A stretch of 64,000 bases of DNA from an uncultured Spirochaetaceae bacterium (GTDB lineage: Bacteria; Spirochaetota; Spirochaetia; Treponematales; Treponemataceae), in contig CADCCO010000001.1 in assembly GCA_902799965.1 (NCBI GenBank), forward strand, positions 1-64,000. Reading direction: 5' to 3'. Made by a program: the position numbers and the translations under genes. Below, piece after piece: positions 43,540 through 52,244 of the stretch. The number at the start of each line of letters is the position of its first letter. Position 1 is the first letter of the stretch. The notes beneath the pieces are model-generated. The model did no database searches, was not told where the DNA came from, and saw only the letters and a program-made list of their open reading frames with translations.

Positions 43540-45486
43540 CTACTTAATCTCGTTCAACAGCCCCAGCGCCGCCCGGCGAATGTCGTTCGGCGACAAAAAG
43601 GCGTTCTCCAAAACCTGCTCGCGGCTTCCGTGAGGCGGGAATTTTTGTCCAAAGGCAAGGACTTGCGCGGCTCTAAAATCCCTTCTCAGCGCTTCTGCCT
43701 CCAACTCTTCGCCAAAGCCGCCTTGCTTGATTCCGTCCTCGACAACGACAAGCGCGTCATAGCCTTTTGCCGCCTGGAAAAAAGCGTCAAAGTCAAAGGG
43801 CTTTAAAAAGCGCAAGGAATAAATGTCCGCCAAAACGCCTTCAAGCAAAAGGCTTCGGGCGGCCACAAGCGCTTCCGAAAACATCGAGCCGGCCGCGGCT
43901 ATAAGGACGCGCTTGAATTGCCAGCCGTCGCGCGGGCTTGAAGGCTCTTCGATTTTTCCGCTTTCCAAATTAAAGCGCGCCGAAAGCGAAGGCGCGAATT
44001 CCTCCGCGCGGACAAGAAGGCCATGTCCGTTTTTAACGGGCAAACTGAACGAAGGCAGCTCGGAAGGGCAGGACTTTTTTGGGTAGCGGATCGCGACCGC
44101 GCCAGGCGCTTGGCTGGCCGCCCATTCAAGGCAAAGGCTCAAGTCCGCGGCGGATGCCGGCGACAAAATGCAAAGGTTTGGAACCGGCTTTAAAAGCGCT
44201 ATGTCAAAAATTCCCTGGTGGGTCTCGCCGTCGTTTGGAACGGCGCCCGCGCGGTCAAAGACAAAGACCGCGCGCAAATTGGGAAGGCAAATGTCGTGGA
44301 TTATTTGGTCAACCGAGCGCTGGATAAACGTGGAGTAAACGCAAACGATTGGCAAAAGGCCGCCTTTGGAAAGGCCGGCGGCAAAAGTGACGGCGTGCTC
44401 TTCGGCGATTCCAACGTCAAAAAAGCGGTCGGGGTAGTGGCGGGCAAAGGCGGCCAAGCCGGTTCCCTTGCTCATGGCGGCGGTTATGGCCGCGACCTTT
44501 GGATTGCGCTCCGCAAGCTTGACAACCGCGCGCGAAAAATTTTCGGTAAAGCTTTCAGCGTCAAATTTTTCCATCGAGCCGTCTGCGATGTTAAAGGGCC
44601 CGATTCCGTGGAATAGCTCCGGGTTGTCTTCGGCGGGGGAGTAGCCTTTTCCTTTTTTTGTAAGGACGTGGACGACCACCGGTTTTTTTAAAGACTGAAC
44701 GCGCCTAAAGACGCTTTCCATTTCCTTTATGTCGTGGCCGTTCAAGGGGCCTACATATTCAAAGCCAAAGTCGACGAACATATTGTCGCTCAGCAAAAGG
44801 CCTTTGAGTCCCCGCTTGAACCTGAACACGAATTTTTGCCAAAAGCGGCTGGCCGGCATTTTGGAAACTATTTTGTCAATCGCGCGCCTGACCGACTGGT
44901 ACTGGATCGACATCGTAAGGCTTGAAAGGTATCTAGAAAGGCTTCCCTTGCTTGGCGAAATCGACATTTGGTTGTCGTTCAAAACCACGATTAAATTCTT
45001 CGCGTCGCGGCCGGCGTTCAAAAGGCCCTCGTAGGCCAAGCCTCCGGTAAGCGCGCCGTCGCCGATTACCGCGATGACTTTTCCTTCTTGCCCTAAAATT
45101 TCCCGCGCCTTTAAAAGACCCAGCGCCTGCGAAATCGAAGTCGATGCGTGGCCGTTGTCAAAAAAGTCGTGGGGGCTTTCGGCTTCTTTTGTAAAGCCCG
45201 AAATTCCTCCGCCTTGGCGCAAGGTTTCAAAGCGGCCAAAGCGGCCGGTCAAAAGCTTGTGCGCGTAGCACTGGTGGCTTACGTCAAAGACAATCGCGTC
45301 CTTGGGCGAGTTGAACGCGCGGTGCAGCGCAATCGTCAGTTCCACAACGCCCAGGTTTGAGGCCAAGTGGCCGCCGTTTTTTCCCACGGTGGAAATTATC
45401 TCGCGCCGAATTTCTTCCGCCAGCGCGGCCAGCTCTTTGTGAGAAAGACTCTTTATGTCGTCGGGCGATTTGATTTGGGAAAGCAA
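43540..45486 (-). CDS. dxs: 1-deoxy-D-xylulose-5-phosphate synthase
   Basis: First enzyme of the MEP isoprenoid pathway, thiamine-diphosphate dependent. About 648 aa. Motifs: NGGHLASNLGVVELTIALH, VSHQCYAHKLLTG, GDGALTGGLAYEGLLNAG, VLNDNQMSISPS, DVGIAEEHAVTFAAG and DRAGAVPNDGETHQG. No ATG opens the frame. I favour the TTG at 45486 (MLSQIKSPDD) because GGAG lies 5 nt upstream and the protein then starts as others do. An alternative TTG at 45516 would put the start inside the T-run of a terminator. Confidence 0.93.
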   Translation of the reverse strand: MLSQIKSPDDIKSLSHKELAALAEEIRREIISTVGKNGGHLASNLGVVELTIALHRAFNSPKDAIVFDVSHQCYAHKLLTGRFGRFETLRQGGGISGFTKEAESPHDFFDNGHASTSISQALGLLKAREILGQEGKVIAVIGDGALTGGLAYEGLLNAGRDAKNLIVVLNDNQMSISPSKGSLSRYLSSLTMSIQYQSVRRAIDKIVSKMPASRFWQKFVFRFKRGLKGLLLSDNMFVDFGFEYVGPLNGHDIKEMESVFRRVQSLKKPVVVHVLTKKGKGYSPAEDNPELFHGIGPFNIADGSMEKFDAESFTENFSRAVVKLAERNPKVAAITAAMSKGTGLAAFARHYPDRFFDVGIAEEHAVTFAAGLSKGGLLPIVCVYSTFIQRSVDQIIHDICLPNLRAVFVFDRAGAVPNDGETHQGIFDIALLKPVPNLCILSPASAADLSLCLEWAASQAPGAVAIRYPKKSCPSELPSFSLPVKNGHGLLVRAEEFAPSLSARFNLESGKIEEPSSPRDGWQFKRVLIAAAGSMFSEALVAARSLLLEGVLADIYSLRFLKPFDFDAFFQAAKGYDALVVVEDGIKQGGFGEELEAEALRRDFRAAQVLAFGQKFPPHGSREQVLENAFLSPNDIRRAALGLLNEIK

Positions 45487-45510
45487 GGCAACTCCGTGGA
45501 AATCAAGGCT

Positions 45511-45550
45511 GTTCAAAAAAAAAGACCGCCGTTAGTCGCGGCAGTCTTTT
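45511..45550 (-). terminator. Rho-independent terminator between the COX24-like gene and dxs
   Basis: The minus-strand hairpin pairs 45550-45539 with 45531-45520 (AAAAGACTGCCG against CGGCGGTCTTTT, one mismatch, 7-nt loop), followed by a T-run of nine. It lies directly before the dxs coding start, so dxs must depend on read-through or on a promoter I cannot see. Confidence 0.8.
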
Positions 45551-45556
45551 GCGGCA

Positions 45557-45646
45557 TTACTTGCTCTTATGCCGGTTTCTTCTAAGCATCTTCTTTCGCT
45601 TATGAGTCGCCATCTTCTGGCGCTTTCGCTTTTTACCACAAGGCAT
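45557..45646 (-). CDS. Small basic ribosomal protein, AURKAIP1/COX24 (bS22-like) type
   Basis: 29 aa: begins MPCGKKRKRQKMATHKRKK and ends RRNRHKSK. It is almost entirely Lys, Arg and His, matching the KKRRKRM...HRKLLRRTR pattern of bacterial bS22 and mitochondrial COX24/mS38 small-subunit proteins near the decoding region. AGGAG lies 7 nt before the ATG, a good promoter precedes it and a terminator follows, so it is a stand-alone transcription unit despite its size. Family assignment is from remembered sequence patterns. Confidence 0.75.
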   Translation of the reverse strand: MPCGKKRKRQKMATHKRKKMLRRNRHKSK

Positions 45647-45685
45647 GCTTTGGCTCCTATTAGAATTAGTATCGATACGCCGTCT

Positions 45686-45714
45686 ATTATGCGCTTTTTT
45701 TCAATTTTGGTCAA
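45686..45714 (-). promoter_or_regulatory. Promoter for the COX24-like gene
   Basis: Minus strand: TTGACC (45714-45709), 17-nt spacer, CATAAT (45691-45686). The leader is about 35 nt and contains AGGAG near its end. Confidence 0.6.
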
Positions 45715-45762
45715 TAGCTGCTAGTGTTTTTTTGCGCAAGACTGTAATCATTTTTTAATCGC

Positions 45763-45791
45763 TTGACAAAAGCGCTAGCGTTCTATATAAT
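45763..45791 (+). promoter_or_regulatory. Consensus promoter of rpoZ-miaA
   Basis: A perfect TTGACA (45763-45768), 17-nt spacer and perfect TATAAT (45786-45791). A GGGAGAA ribosome site (45807-45813) lies about 4 nt before the rpoZ ATG. Confidence 0.8.
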
Positions 45792-45817
45792 ATTTTATCT
45801 TTTTTTGGGAGAAAAAA

Positions 45818-46009
45818 ATGATTTTTCCTTTGGAACAGCTCGTTCGATTCACAGGCAACATTTACGAAATCACCGTGGCCGCAAACCGCCGCGCCTACCA
45901 GATGTCAATGGTAAAAGACCCCTTGATTGACGAAAACCACGACAAGGTCGTTTCATTGGCCGCGCGCCAGCTTTTCACGGAAGAAGTGACATACCGAATC
46001 GCGGAATAA
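45818..46009 (+). CDS. rpoZ: RNA polymerase omega subunit
   Basis: 63 aa. Contains the omega pattern ITVAANRRAYQM (helix contacting beta') and KVVSLAARQLFTEEVTY. Omega helps assemble RNA polymerase and in some bacteria binds ppGpp. The length is short but usual for spirochaetes. The stop is 1 nt before the miaA start, so the two are co-transcribed from the consensus promoter. Confidence 0.9.
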   Translation: MIFPLEQLVRFTGNIYEITVAANRRAYQMSMVKDPLIDENHDKVVSLAARQLFTEEVTYRIAE

Positions 46010-46010
46010 A

Positions 46011-46976
46011 ATGCCGCCCAAAATTCCGGTCCTTGTCATATTCGCGCCGACCGCAAGCGGCAAAACCGAGCTTTTGTTCAAGCTCTTTGCCTCAAACAAG
46101 GCGGCGCGGGTAATTTCCGCGGACTCAATGCAAGTCTACCGGGGAATGGACATAGGAACGGCAAAGCCCACCATAGCGGAACAGAAAATTCTTCCGCACT
46201 ATCTAATCGACATCAAGAATCCAGACGAACAGTTTTCGGTGGCGGAATTCGTCGACCGCGCCGACGCCCTTTGCGAGCGCTTTTACGCCGAAGGAGCCCT
46301 TCCGATAATTTGCGGGGGAACGGGCTTTTACATCCGCTCATTTTTGCTGGGGCTTCCATCCACGCCCACAGGCGACGAAGGCTTGCGCCAAAAGCTTAGG
46401 GAAGAACTTTCCCGGCTGGGAGCGCAATCGATGTGGCGAAAGCTTTTGGAAGCCGACCCCGACTCCGCGAACAAAATCGATCCCAACGACAGCTACCGCG
46501 TTTTGCGCGCGCTTGAAATTTTTACGCTGACCGGAAAGCCGCGCGCCGCCTTTTTGCAAGAGCCAAAATTGCGCGGCCGCTACGGCTTTACCACGATAAT
46601 CTTGGAGCGCGACCGAGATGAGCTTTACCGCCGCATAGAGTCTCGCGTTGACAAAATGTTTCAGGCCGGCTTGGAAGCCGAGGCGCGCGGCCTTATGGCG
46701 CGCTACAAAAAGGACGACCCCGGCATGCAGGCGATCGGCTACCGGGAATTTTTTGAGTCGGGCGCGGACGGCCGGCCGCTTGGCGTGGAAGAAACAATGG
46801 AAAGAATCAAGCGCGACTCGAAGAAATACGCAAAAAAACAATATGTCTTTACGCGCGGCATCCCCGGCGCCACGACAATCCGCGTCAGCCCAAACGACGA
46901 CGGCTCGTCCGCGCTGGCAGAAATAATCGCCGCCGCGTTCCCCAATCACATTTTCAACTCGACAAGCTTTTCGTAA
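46011..46976 (+). CDS. miaA: tRNA dimethylallyltransferase
   Basis: 321 aa. Adds an isopentenyl group to A37 of tRNAs reading U-starting codons. P-loop APTASGKTEL (residues 12-21), ISADSMQVYRGMDIGTAKP, GGTGFYIRSFL and the C-terminal MQAIGYREFFE block are typical. Isoprenoid supply comes from dxs nearby on the opposite strand. A tRNA-Tyr gene, one class of target, is also in this window. The 3' end overlaps the convergent gene by 31 nt. Confidence 0.95.
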   Translation: MPPKIPVLVIFAPTASGKTELLFKLFASNKAARVISADSMQVYRGMDIGTAKPTIAEQKILPHYLIDIKNPDEQFSVAEFVDRADALCERFYAEGALPIICGGTGFYIRSFLLGLPSTPTGDEGLRQKLREELSRLGAQSMWRKLLEADPDSANKIDPNDSYRVLRALEIFTLTGKPRAAFLQEPKLRGRYGFTTIILERDRDELYRRIESRVDKMFQAGLEAEARGLMARYKKDDPGMQAIGYREFFESGADGRPLGVEETMERIKRDSKKYAKKQYVFTRGIPGATTIRVSPNDDGSSALAEIIAAAFPNHIFNSTSFS

Positions 46977-48787
46977 ACCTTTCTGGCTTCCTCTTTTGTG
47001 GAGTCCGAAACGCGCGTAAGCTGGAGCGTTCGCAAAATCTTCATGCCTTTTTTGCTATATTCGTGGCTGCCCATAAAGCGGACCAAGCTAAAGACAGCGC
47101 GGCAAATTTCTTTTGGCAGCTCTTCTTGGCTAAAAAGCGCGCTCTTAGCCAAGGGCTCAATCGCGTCCAAAATCTCGCCGCAAGGGTCGTAGCCGCATTC
47201 TTGGACGGCCCTTAGCGCGGCGCAAAGCGCGTTTTCGTCCCGGCTTTCCGACAAGACCCGCGCCAAAAAGCGCGCGGCTTCCTCGCTTCCAAAAAGCCCA
47301 AGGCAGTAAATCGCGGCGCGCTCATCCGTCTTGCTAAAGTCAAAAATGCCGCCGCCCGAAAATCCGTCAGCCGCCGCGCCCACGGCGCCTCCAACGCTTT
47401 TCGCTTTCGTCAAGCGAGCAAGATAGTCGCCCGCAATCCATTCGCAGTCAAAAACGAATTCTTTTTCCGCCTCGCCGTAGCCTCCGTTTTTCAGCTCTTG
47501 GACGCGCTGGGGAAGGGCCGCCTTTTTGGCGCGGTAAAAGTCCTTTCCGATTCCTTTGAAAAAGGCGCGGCAATTCTTTCTTTTTAGGGGAGCGTTAGAG
47601 GCGGCCCCTTTTTGGTCTTGGGAGGCCTTTACAAGCCGCCAGCCGGCGAGGCTCCAATTTTTTGAGGCAAAGAGGACGTTTCCGTTTTGGGCGTAAAAGA
47701 CGTAATCCCAGTTGAATGATTTTGTTTTGGGCGGAAAAATGGCGCCGCGAATCCGCTTTCCGCTTGTAGAATAAAGCGCGCCAAAATCCTTTCCCGCCAA
47801 GAAAATTCCGTCAGGGCTTAGAAAGGCGGCCTCAAATGACTTTATGTCGGGGGCCGCCCAAGACAAGTCCGCCGCGCCGTTTTTTTCGTCAAACGAGGCA
47901 ACGCTCGCTCCGGCCGCGCCGGCGTCGGAAATCACGGCTGTCTTTCCGTTTCCAAGCGAAAGAAAAAAAGGCCGCGCCCCGATTTTTAGGCTGTCTTGAA
48001 TCCACTTTTCCTCGGCTCCATTTTGGCCGGCCTGCAAAAGACAAAGGCGGCCGTCGGAAAATGCCAAAAGGCCTCCGTTTTCCGCGGCCGCGCTTCCCGC
48101 GACTTTTCCCGAAAAGACGATTCTTTCTAAAAGTTCTCCAAAGGGCGAAACGCGGATCGCCGCGCTCTTTGGAGAATCTTCTTCCTCCAAAAAAAGGACC
48201 AGGCTTCCGTCGTCCAAAAGCAGGGGAAGAAGCTCTTCCGAAAGCGGCTCGGTTTTTTGCCGCCACTTTTGAATTCCGTTCATTCCAAGGCAGGCGGCCT
48301 CGTTCTTTCCAAAGACGTAAACGCGGCCGTCTGGGGCGGGCAAGGGCGGAAAATTTGCCGCAAAGCCAAGCGGGCTTTGCCAAAGGACAAGGCCCGCGGG
48401 ATTCAAAAGGCAAAGCTTTTTGTTCTTCAAAATCACAAAGGCAAAGCCGTCCTCGTCGCAGCAAAAGGGGCCGGCCGCCGCCGACGGCAAGTATTTTTCC
48501 CAAAGGATTTTTCCGTCGTCGCTAAAGGCGCAAGCTATTCTGCCTTCGGCAAGGCAAAGCCAGCCGTAGGGCGCTTTTTGCGGGCGGGCGACGGGAGAGC
48601 CGCTTAGGACGTTCAGCCAGCCATACGGCGTCTTGCCCAAGTCAAGGTCGGTTAAAAGGCTGGGGTCTTGGTCTTGCGTTTGTTCTTGGCTTTGCGCGGC
48701 GGCGGGCAGGCAAAAAAGGACGGACGCAAGCAGGACGGCGGCTGAAAAAGCTAGAAAATGTCTTAAGTTGTCTACAAAATCATACAT
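46946..48787 (-). CDS. Exported beta-propeller (PQQ-like repeat) protein
   Basis: 613 aa from ATG 48787, preceded by AAGGAAGG 8 nt upstream. Signal peptide with hydrophobic core at about residues 13-30. About eight repeats of the type GKILWEKYLP, GLVLWQSPLG and NGIQKWRQK follow the PQQ-like beta-propeller pattern. The C-terminal third is helical with HEAT-like character (FLARVLSESRDENALCAALRAVQECG). No catalytic residues are recognised. A scaffold role in the envelope is plausible, but it is not known what it binds. Confidence 0.65.
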   Translation of the reverse strand: MYDFVDNLRHFLAFSAAVLLASVLFCLPAAAQSQEQTQDQDPSLLTDLDLGKTPYGWLNVLSGSPVARPQKAPYGWLCLAEGRIACAFSDDGKILWEKYLPSAAAGPFCCDEDGFAFVILKNKKLCLLNPAGLVLWQSPLGFAANFPPLPAPDGRVYVFGKNEAACLGMNGIQKWRQKTEPLSEELLPLLLDDGSLVLFLEEEDSPKSAAIRVSPFGELLERIVFSGKVAGSAAAENGGLLAFSDGRLCLLQAGQNGAEEKWIQDSLKIGARPFFLSLGNGKTAVISDAGAAGASVASFDEKNGAADLSWAAPDIKSFEAAFLSPDGIFLAGKDFGALYSTSGKRIRGAIFPPKTKSFNWDYVFYAQNGNVLFASKNWSLAGWRLVKASQDQKGAASNAPLKRKNCRAFFKGIGKDFYRAKKAALPQRVQELKNGGYGEAEKEFVFDCEWIAGDYLARLTKAKSVGGAVGAAADGFSGGGIFDFSKTDERAAIYCLGLFGSEEAARFLARVLSESRDENALCAALRAVQECGYDPCGEILDAIEPLAKSALFSQEELPKEICRAVFSLVRFMGSHEYSKKGMKILRTLQLTRVSDSTKEEARKVYEKLVELKM

Positions 48788-48815
48788 TAACACCGCCTTC
48801 CTTATCATAAAATGT

Positions 48816-50051
48816 CTACTTTTTGATACAAGTTGAGAAACTTTCTAGGTGGCTGGTCTGCGGATAAAAGTCCAACAGCCAAAATTCTTCGATTTTGTAG
48901 CCGGCCTCGCTCAGGCGCTTTAGGTCGCGGACTTGCGTGCTGGGGTTGCATGAAAGGTATTTTATCGCGGGAATCCCGCTTTCGCAAATCCAGTCCAAGG
49001 CCTCGCGCTCGATTCCGCTTCTTGGCGGGTCGACCACCAGCGCGTCAAAGCCGCCGAGCCGTTCCGAAAGAAGCCTGGCGTTCCGCTTGGCAAAGTCCGC
49101 GCCGCTTATTCCGTAGCTTTCGTGGGGGCGGCCGGCCAAATTGCGCTCGGCGTAAACAAGCGAAAGGCGGTTTTGCTCAACCATGACTACGTTCTCAAAC
49201 TTGTCCGCCAAAAAGGCGCTGAAAGTTCCCGCGCCGGAATACAAGTCCAAGGCGTTTTTTCCGGCCAAGCCTTCCATTATGAGGGGAACGGCCTTTTCCA
49301 AAAGCGCTATGTTGGACTGAAAAAAGCCCCGCGCGTCAAAGAGGATTTTCTTTCCGCAAAGCTCGATTTGGACCGGGCATTGCGCGTCTTGGGCGATTCC
49401 CTCAAAGCGGGAAGGCGGCTTTTTGTTTCCGCGCTTTTTTCCCTTGTTTTTGCCGGAATTTTGGGGCTTTCCTTCGTTTGAAGGCGCGCGGGGCGAATCC
49501 AGCGCGAACGACAGTTCCGGCTCGGCGCTCTTCCAGGCAAAAAGGAGGCCGCGGCCTTTTGGCCGCTCTTCCATCGGCGTGGCCTTTAGCCATTCGTTTA
49601 TCTGGGGAACGGCGACCGGGCAGTTTTCTATAGGAACGACATTGTTGCTTTTCCTTTCTTCAAGGCCGCCGTCGTGAAGCTGAAAGCGGCTCCTGTAGCC
49701 AAAGGGCTCTCCGGCCAAAACTTGAATTTGGGGAATTTCAAGGCCGGCGCGTTCTGCCAAGTCCGCCAAAACTTTCTTTTTCAGTTCGGTCTGAAAGTCG
49801 GACTCTATGAACATAAAGTCGCAGCCGCCGCATTTTCCGCAAAGGGGGCAGGCGGGCGCGGCGCGATGGGGCGAGGGCTCCAAAACTTTAACGACTTTTG
49901 CCTCGTCGTAGTCGGGAAGGCTTTTCGTTATCTCGACTTCAAGCCTTTCTCCGGGAAGGGCTCCCTCAACCATGACGCTCTTTCCGCCAATCTTTGCCAG
50001 GCATTTTCCGCCAAAAAGCATTTTTTCCGCAAGGACGCTTGAAAAATTCAT
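48816..50051 (-). CDS. TrmA/RlmD-family RNA uracil-5-methyltransferase
   Basis: 411 aa. An N-terminal TRAM-like beta domain is followed by an Fe-S cluster motif CPLCGKCGGCDF, then the SAM motif DLYSGAGTFSAFLA, VVDPPRSGIE and the catalytic Cys region KYLSCNPSTQVRDL. These match 23S rRNA m5U methyltransferases RlmD/RumA or tRNA TrmA; which uridine it methylates is not determined. A Lys-rich insert (GKNKGKKRGNKK) lies near the middle. Start at 50051; a weak promoter cannot be resolved. Confidence 0.9.
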   Translation of the reverse strand: MNFSSVLAEKMLFGGKCLAKIGGKSVMVEGALPGERLEVEITKSLPDYDEAKVVKVLEPSPHRAAPACPLCGKCGGCDFMFIESDFQTELKKKVLADLAERAGLEIPQIQVLAGEPFGYRSRFQLHDGGLEERKSNNVVPIENCPVAVPQINEWLKATPMEERPKGRGLLFAWKSAEPELSFALDSPRAPSNEGKPQNSGKNKGKKRGNKKPPSRFEGIAQDAQCPVQIELCGKKILFDARGFFQSNIALLEKAVPLIMEGLAGKNALDLYSGAGTFSAFLADKFENVVMVEQNRLSLVYAERNLAGRPHESYGISGADFAKRNARLLSERLGGFDALVVDPPRSGIEREALDWICESGIPAIKYLSCNPSTQVRDLKRLSEAGYKIEEFWLLDFYPQTSHLESFSTCIKK

Positions 50052-50091
50052 ATGAAAGTTATATTATCACATATCTCGCGGAGGCGCAATT

Positions 50092-51033
50092 ATGACGACC
50101 AACAGCTTTTACCAAACTATGAAAGACGGAACGGAAGTTCACGTAATGAGGTGGATTCCCGACGACCAGATAAAGGGAGTCGTCCAGCTTTGCCACGGAA
50201 TGGCGGAGCACGCCTTGCGCTATGACAAAATGGGCTCGATTTTCGCCGAAGCCGGCTGGGTTCTTTGCGCCCACGACCAGCGGGGCCACGGAAGGACCGC
50301 CCAAAGGGCCGAAGCCTTGGGAACCGGAAAATTCGGCTACCTTGCCGACAAAAAGGGCTTTGACACCGTTACCGACGACTTGCTTGAAATCATTCTAAGC
50401 CTAAAGGCCGACTACCCGCAAAAAAAATGCTTTTTGCTCGGCCACTCCTTTGGCTCTTTTGTCTCGCAGAATTTCATCGAAAAATACGGGGAGGAAATTG
50501 ACGGAGCCGTTTTGTGCGGAACCGCCGGCCCCCGCCGCGCCTATATGGCAATGGCCAAGGCCGCCTTTGGCCTGAACGCGCTTTTGCTCGGAAAAAAGCG
50601 CAAGTCCGTCTTGGACGCGAACTTGGCTTTTTTTGGCTACAACAGCCGCGTTCCCAAGCCCCGCAAAAGCGCCTTTGACTGGCTTAGCAAAAACGAGTTC
50701 AACGTGCAGATGTACGAGGCCGACCAATGGTGCGGCTTTGTTCCCACCGCGGAATTCTTTTGCGAGCTTGTCGGCGGCCTTTACCAAATTCACGCCCCCA
50801 AGGCGATCAAGGCGATTCCAAAAAACCTGCCGGTCTACTTGACCTACGGCTCGGATGACCCGGTCGGCGGCTACGGAAAGACAATCAAAAAACTTTTGGC
50901 CGCCTACAAGGCCAACGAAATGCTTGACGTTTCAGAGCGCGTCTGGCCCGGCGACCGCCACGAAATTTTCAACGAGCTTGACGGCGAAGACGCCATGAAC
51001 GACGCGCTCGCTTGGATGGAGAAGAGAACATAA
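50092..51033 (+). CDS. Alpha/beta-hydrolase, monoacylglycerol lipase-like
   Basis: 313 aa. Nucleophile elbow GHSFGSF (Ser near residue 122), the HGMAEHALRY oxyanion-region motif, Asp in YGSDDPVGG and His in GDRHEIFNE form the catalytic triad. The HGxxEH pattern is typical of monoacylglycerol lipases/lysophospholipases. No signal peptide. GGAGG precedes the ATG at 7-8 nt. The stop TAA shares its last A with the pcnB ATG (TAATG). Confidence 0.85.
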   Translation: MTTNSFYQTMKDGTEVHVMRWIPDDQIKGVVQLCHGMAEHALRYDKMGSIFAEAGWVLCAHDQRGHGRTAQRAEALGTGKFGYLADKKGFDTVTDDLLEIILSLKADYPQKKCFLLGHSFGSFVSQNFIEKYGEEIDGAVLCGTAGPRRAYMAMAKAAFGLNALLLGKKRKSVLDANLAFFGYNSRVPKPRKSAFDWLSKNEFNVQMYEADQWCGFVPTAEFFCELVGGLYQIHAPKAIKAIPKNLPVYLTYGSDDPVGGYGKTIKKLLAAYKANEMLDVSERVWPGDRHEIFNELDGEDAMNDALAWMEKRT

Positions 51034-52211
51034 TGTTGTACCGTTACGGAAAAGACAAGAACGGAAATCCTGTAAAAAAGGCCGTAGTCTATACAAGAGA
51101 AGAGCATAAAATACCATTAAGCAAAATCGACCCGGACGCGATAGGCATAATCCGCCGCCTAAAGGACAGCGGATTTTCGGCCTACATCGTCGGCGGAGCC
51201 GTCCGCGACTTGCTTTTGGGCAACACGCCCAAAGACTTTGACATTACCACCGACGCTACGCCTTCAAAGATAAAGCGCATTTTCCGCAATTCCCGCATAA
51301 TCGGGCGGCGCTTCCGCTTGGTCCACGTTTTTTTCGGCCCAAAGATTTTTGAAGTCAGCACCTTTCGCTCCACGGCGGAAGGCTCTATAGGAAACGATTT
51401 TGGCTCTATGGACGAAGACGTGATGCGCCGCGACTTCACCTTGAACGCGCTTTACTACGACCCCTTGCAAGAGCAAATCATAGACTACGTTGGCGGCGCC
51501 CGCGACATAAAAAAGGGCGTTTTGCGGCCGGTCATTCCCTTGGACAGAATCTTTGTCGAAGACCCTGTGCGCATGCTTCGCGCCGTCAAGTATTCGGCCA
51601 CCACCGGCTGCAAGATGAGCTGGACTCTCCGCCACAAGATAAGGAAGAGCGCGGCCTTGCTTACGCCCGTGTCGCCTTCGCGCCTTACCGAAGAGACGCT
51701 TAAAATCATAAATTCCGGACACGCCTTTGACATTGTAAGCGAGGCCTTGGACACCGACTTGTACATGTCCTTGCAGCCGGCCGCCACGGAATTCATTTTC
51801 AGCGACAAAAAGTTTGAAAAGTCCTACATGGAAAACCTAAAAAAGCTGGACGCGCTCAACGCGATTGACAAGGAGGCGCGGCTTGGAAAAAAATTGGTGT
51901 TCCTAATCAAAGACTTCATCTTGTCCTTGACCGACTGGAAAAAGGAAATTGAAAAAAAGTATTCTGCGGGCGAACTGTATTCCAAGACTTGGGATGAATG
52001 CCGACGCTTTGTCCTTCCGATGAACCCGCAGCGAAGCGAGCTTGAGTACGCGATTAGAAGCGCCCTGCGCGAAATCGGCGTGAACATTCGGATGCCAAAG
52101 AGCGGGGAGGGCTCGGCCGGAGCGGAAGGCGAGGGCGAGCGAAAGCCCCGCCGCCGCAGAAGAAGAAGATCCCGCAACCCACAAATCCGAGAAGAAAGCG
52201 CAGTCTTGTAG
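51033..52211 (+). CDS. pcnB: Poly(A) polymerase / CCA-type nucleotidyltransferase
   Basis: 392 aa class II nucleotidyltransferase. The signature YIVGGAVRDLLLGNTPKDFDITTDA carries the catalytic acidic pair; RDFTLNALYYD and RMLRAVKYSA follow. A C-terminal tail with a run of arginines (RKPRRRRRRRS) resembles RNA-binding tails of PcnB. It could serve in mRNA polyadenylation or tRNA CCA addition; sequence alone leaves this open. ATG 51033 is preferred to 51012 because it overlaps the hydrolase stop and follows GGAGAAGAG. Confidence 0.9.
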   Translation: MLYRYGKDKNGNPVKKAVVYTREEHKIPLSKIDPDAIGIIRRLKDSGFSAYIVGGAVRDLLLGNTPKDFDITTDATPSKIKRIFRNSRIIGRRFRLVHVFFGPKIFEVSTFRSTAEGSIGNDFGSMDEDVMRRDFTLNALYYDPLQEQIIDYVGGARDIKKGVLRPVIPLDRIFVEDPVRMLRAVKYSATTGCKMSWTLRHKIRKSAALLTPVSPSRLTEETLKIINSGHAFDIVSEALDTDLYMSLQPAATEFIFSDKKFEKSYMENLKKLDALNAIDKEARLGKKLVFLIKDFILSLTDWKKEIEKKYSAGELYSKTWDECRRFVLPMNPQRSELEYAIRSALREIGVNIRMPKSGEGSAGAEGEGERKPRRRRRRRSRNPQIREESAVL

Positions 52212-52213
52212 AA

Positions 52214-52244
52214 AAAATCACGCGTTTTTTCAGCGCGTGATTTT
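52214..52244. terminator. Bidirectional terminator shared by two convergent genes
   Basis: AAAATCACGCG (52214-52224) pairs perfectly with CGCGTGATTTT (52234-52244), 11 bp, 9-nt loop with Ts on both strands. It serves pcnB (plus) and the P-loop/Asp23 gene (minus). The minus gene's last codons lie in the stem and its stop codon TGA in the loop. Confidence 0.8.

Noticed and set aside
45532-45714. 60-codon minus-strand ORF covering the COX24-like locus
   Set aside because: It runs in another frame through the promoter, the small gene and the terminator; no ribosome site, and its product looks unlike any protein.
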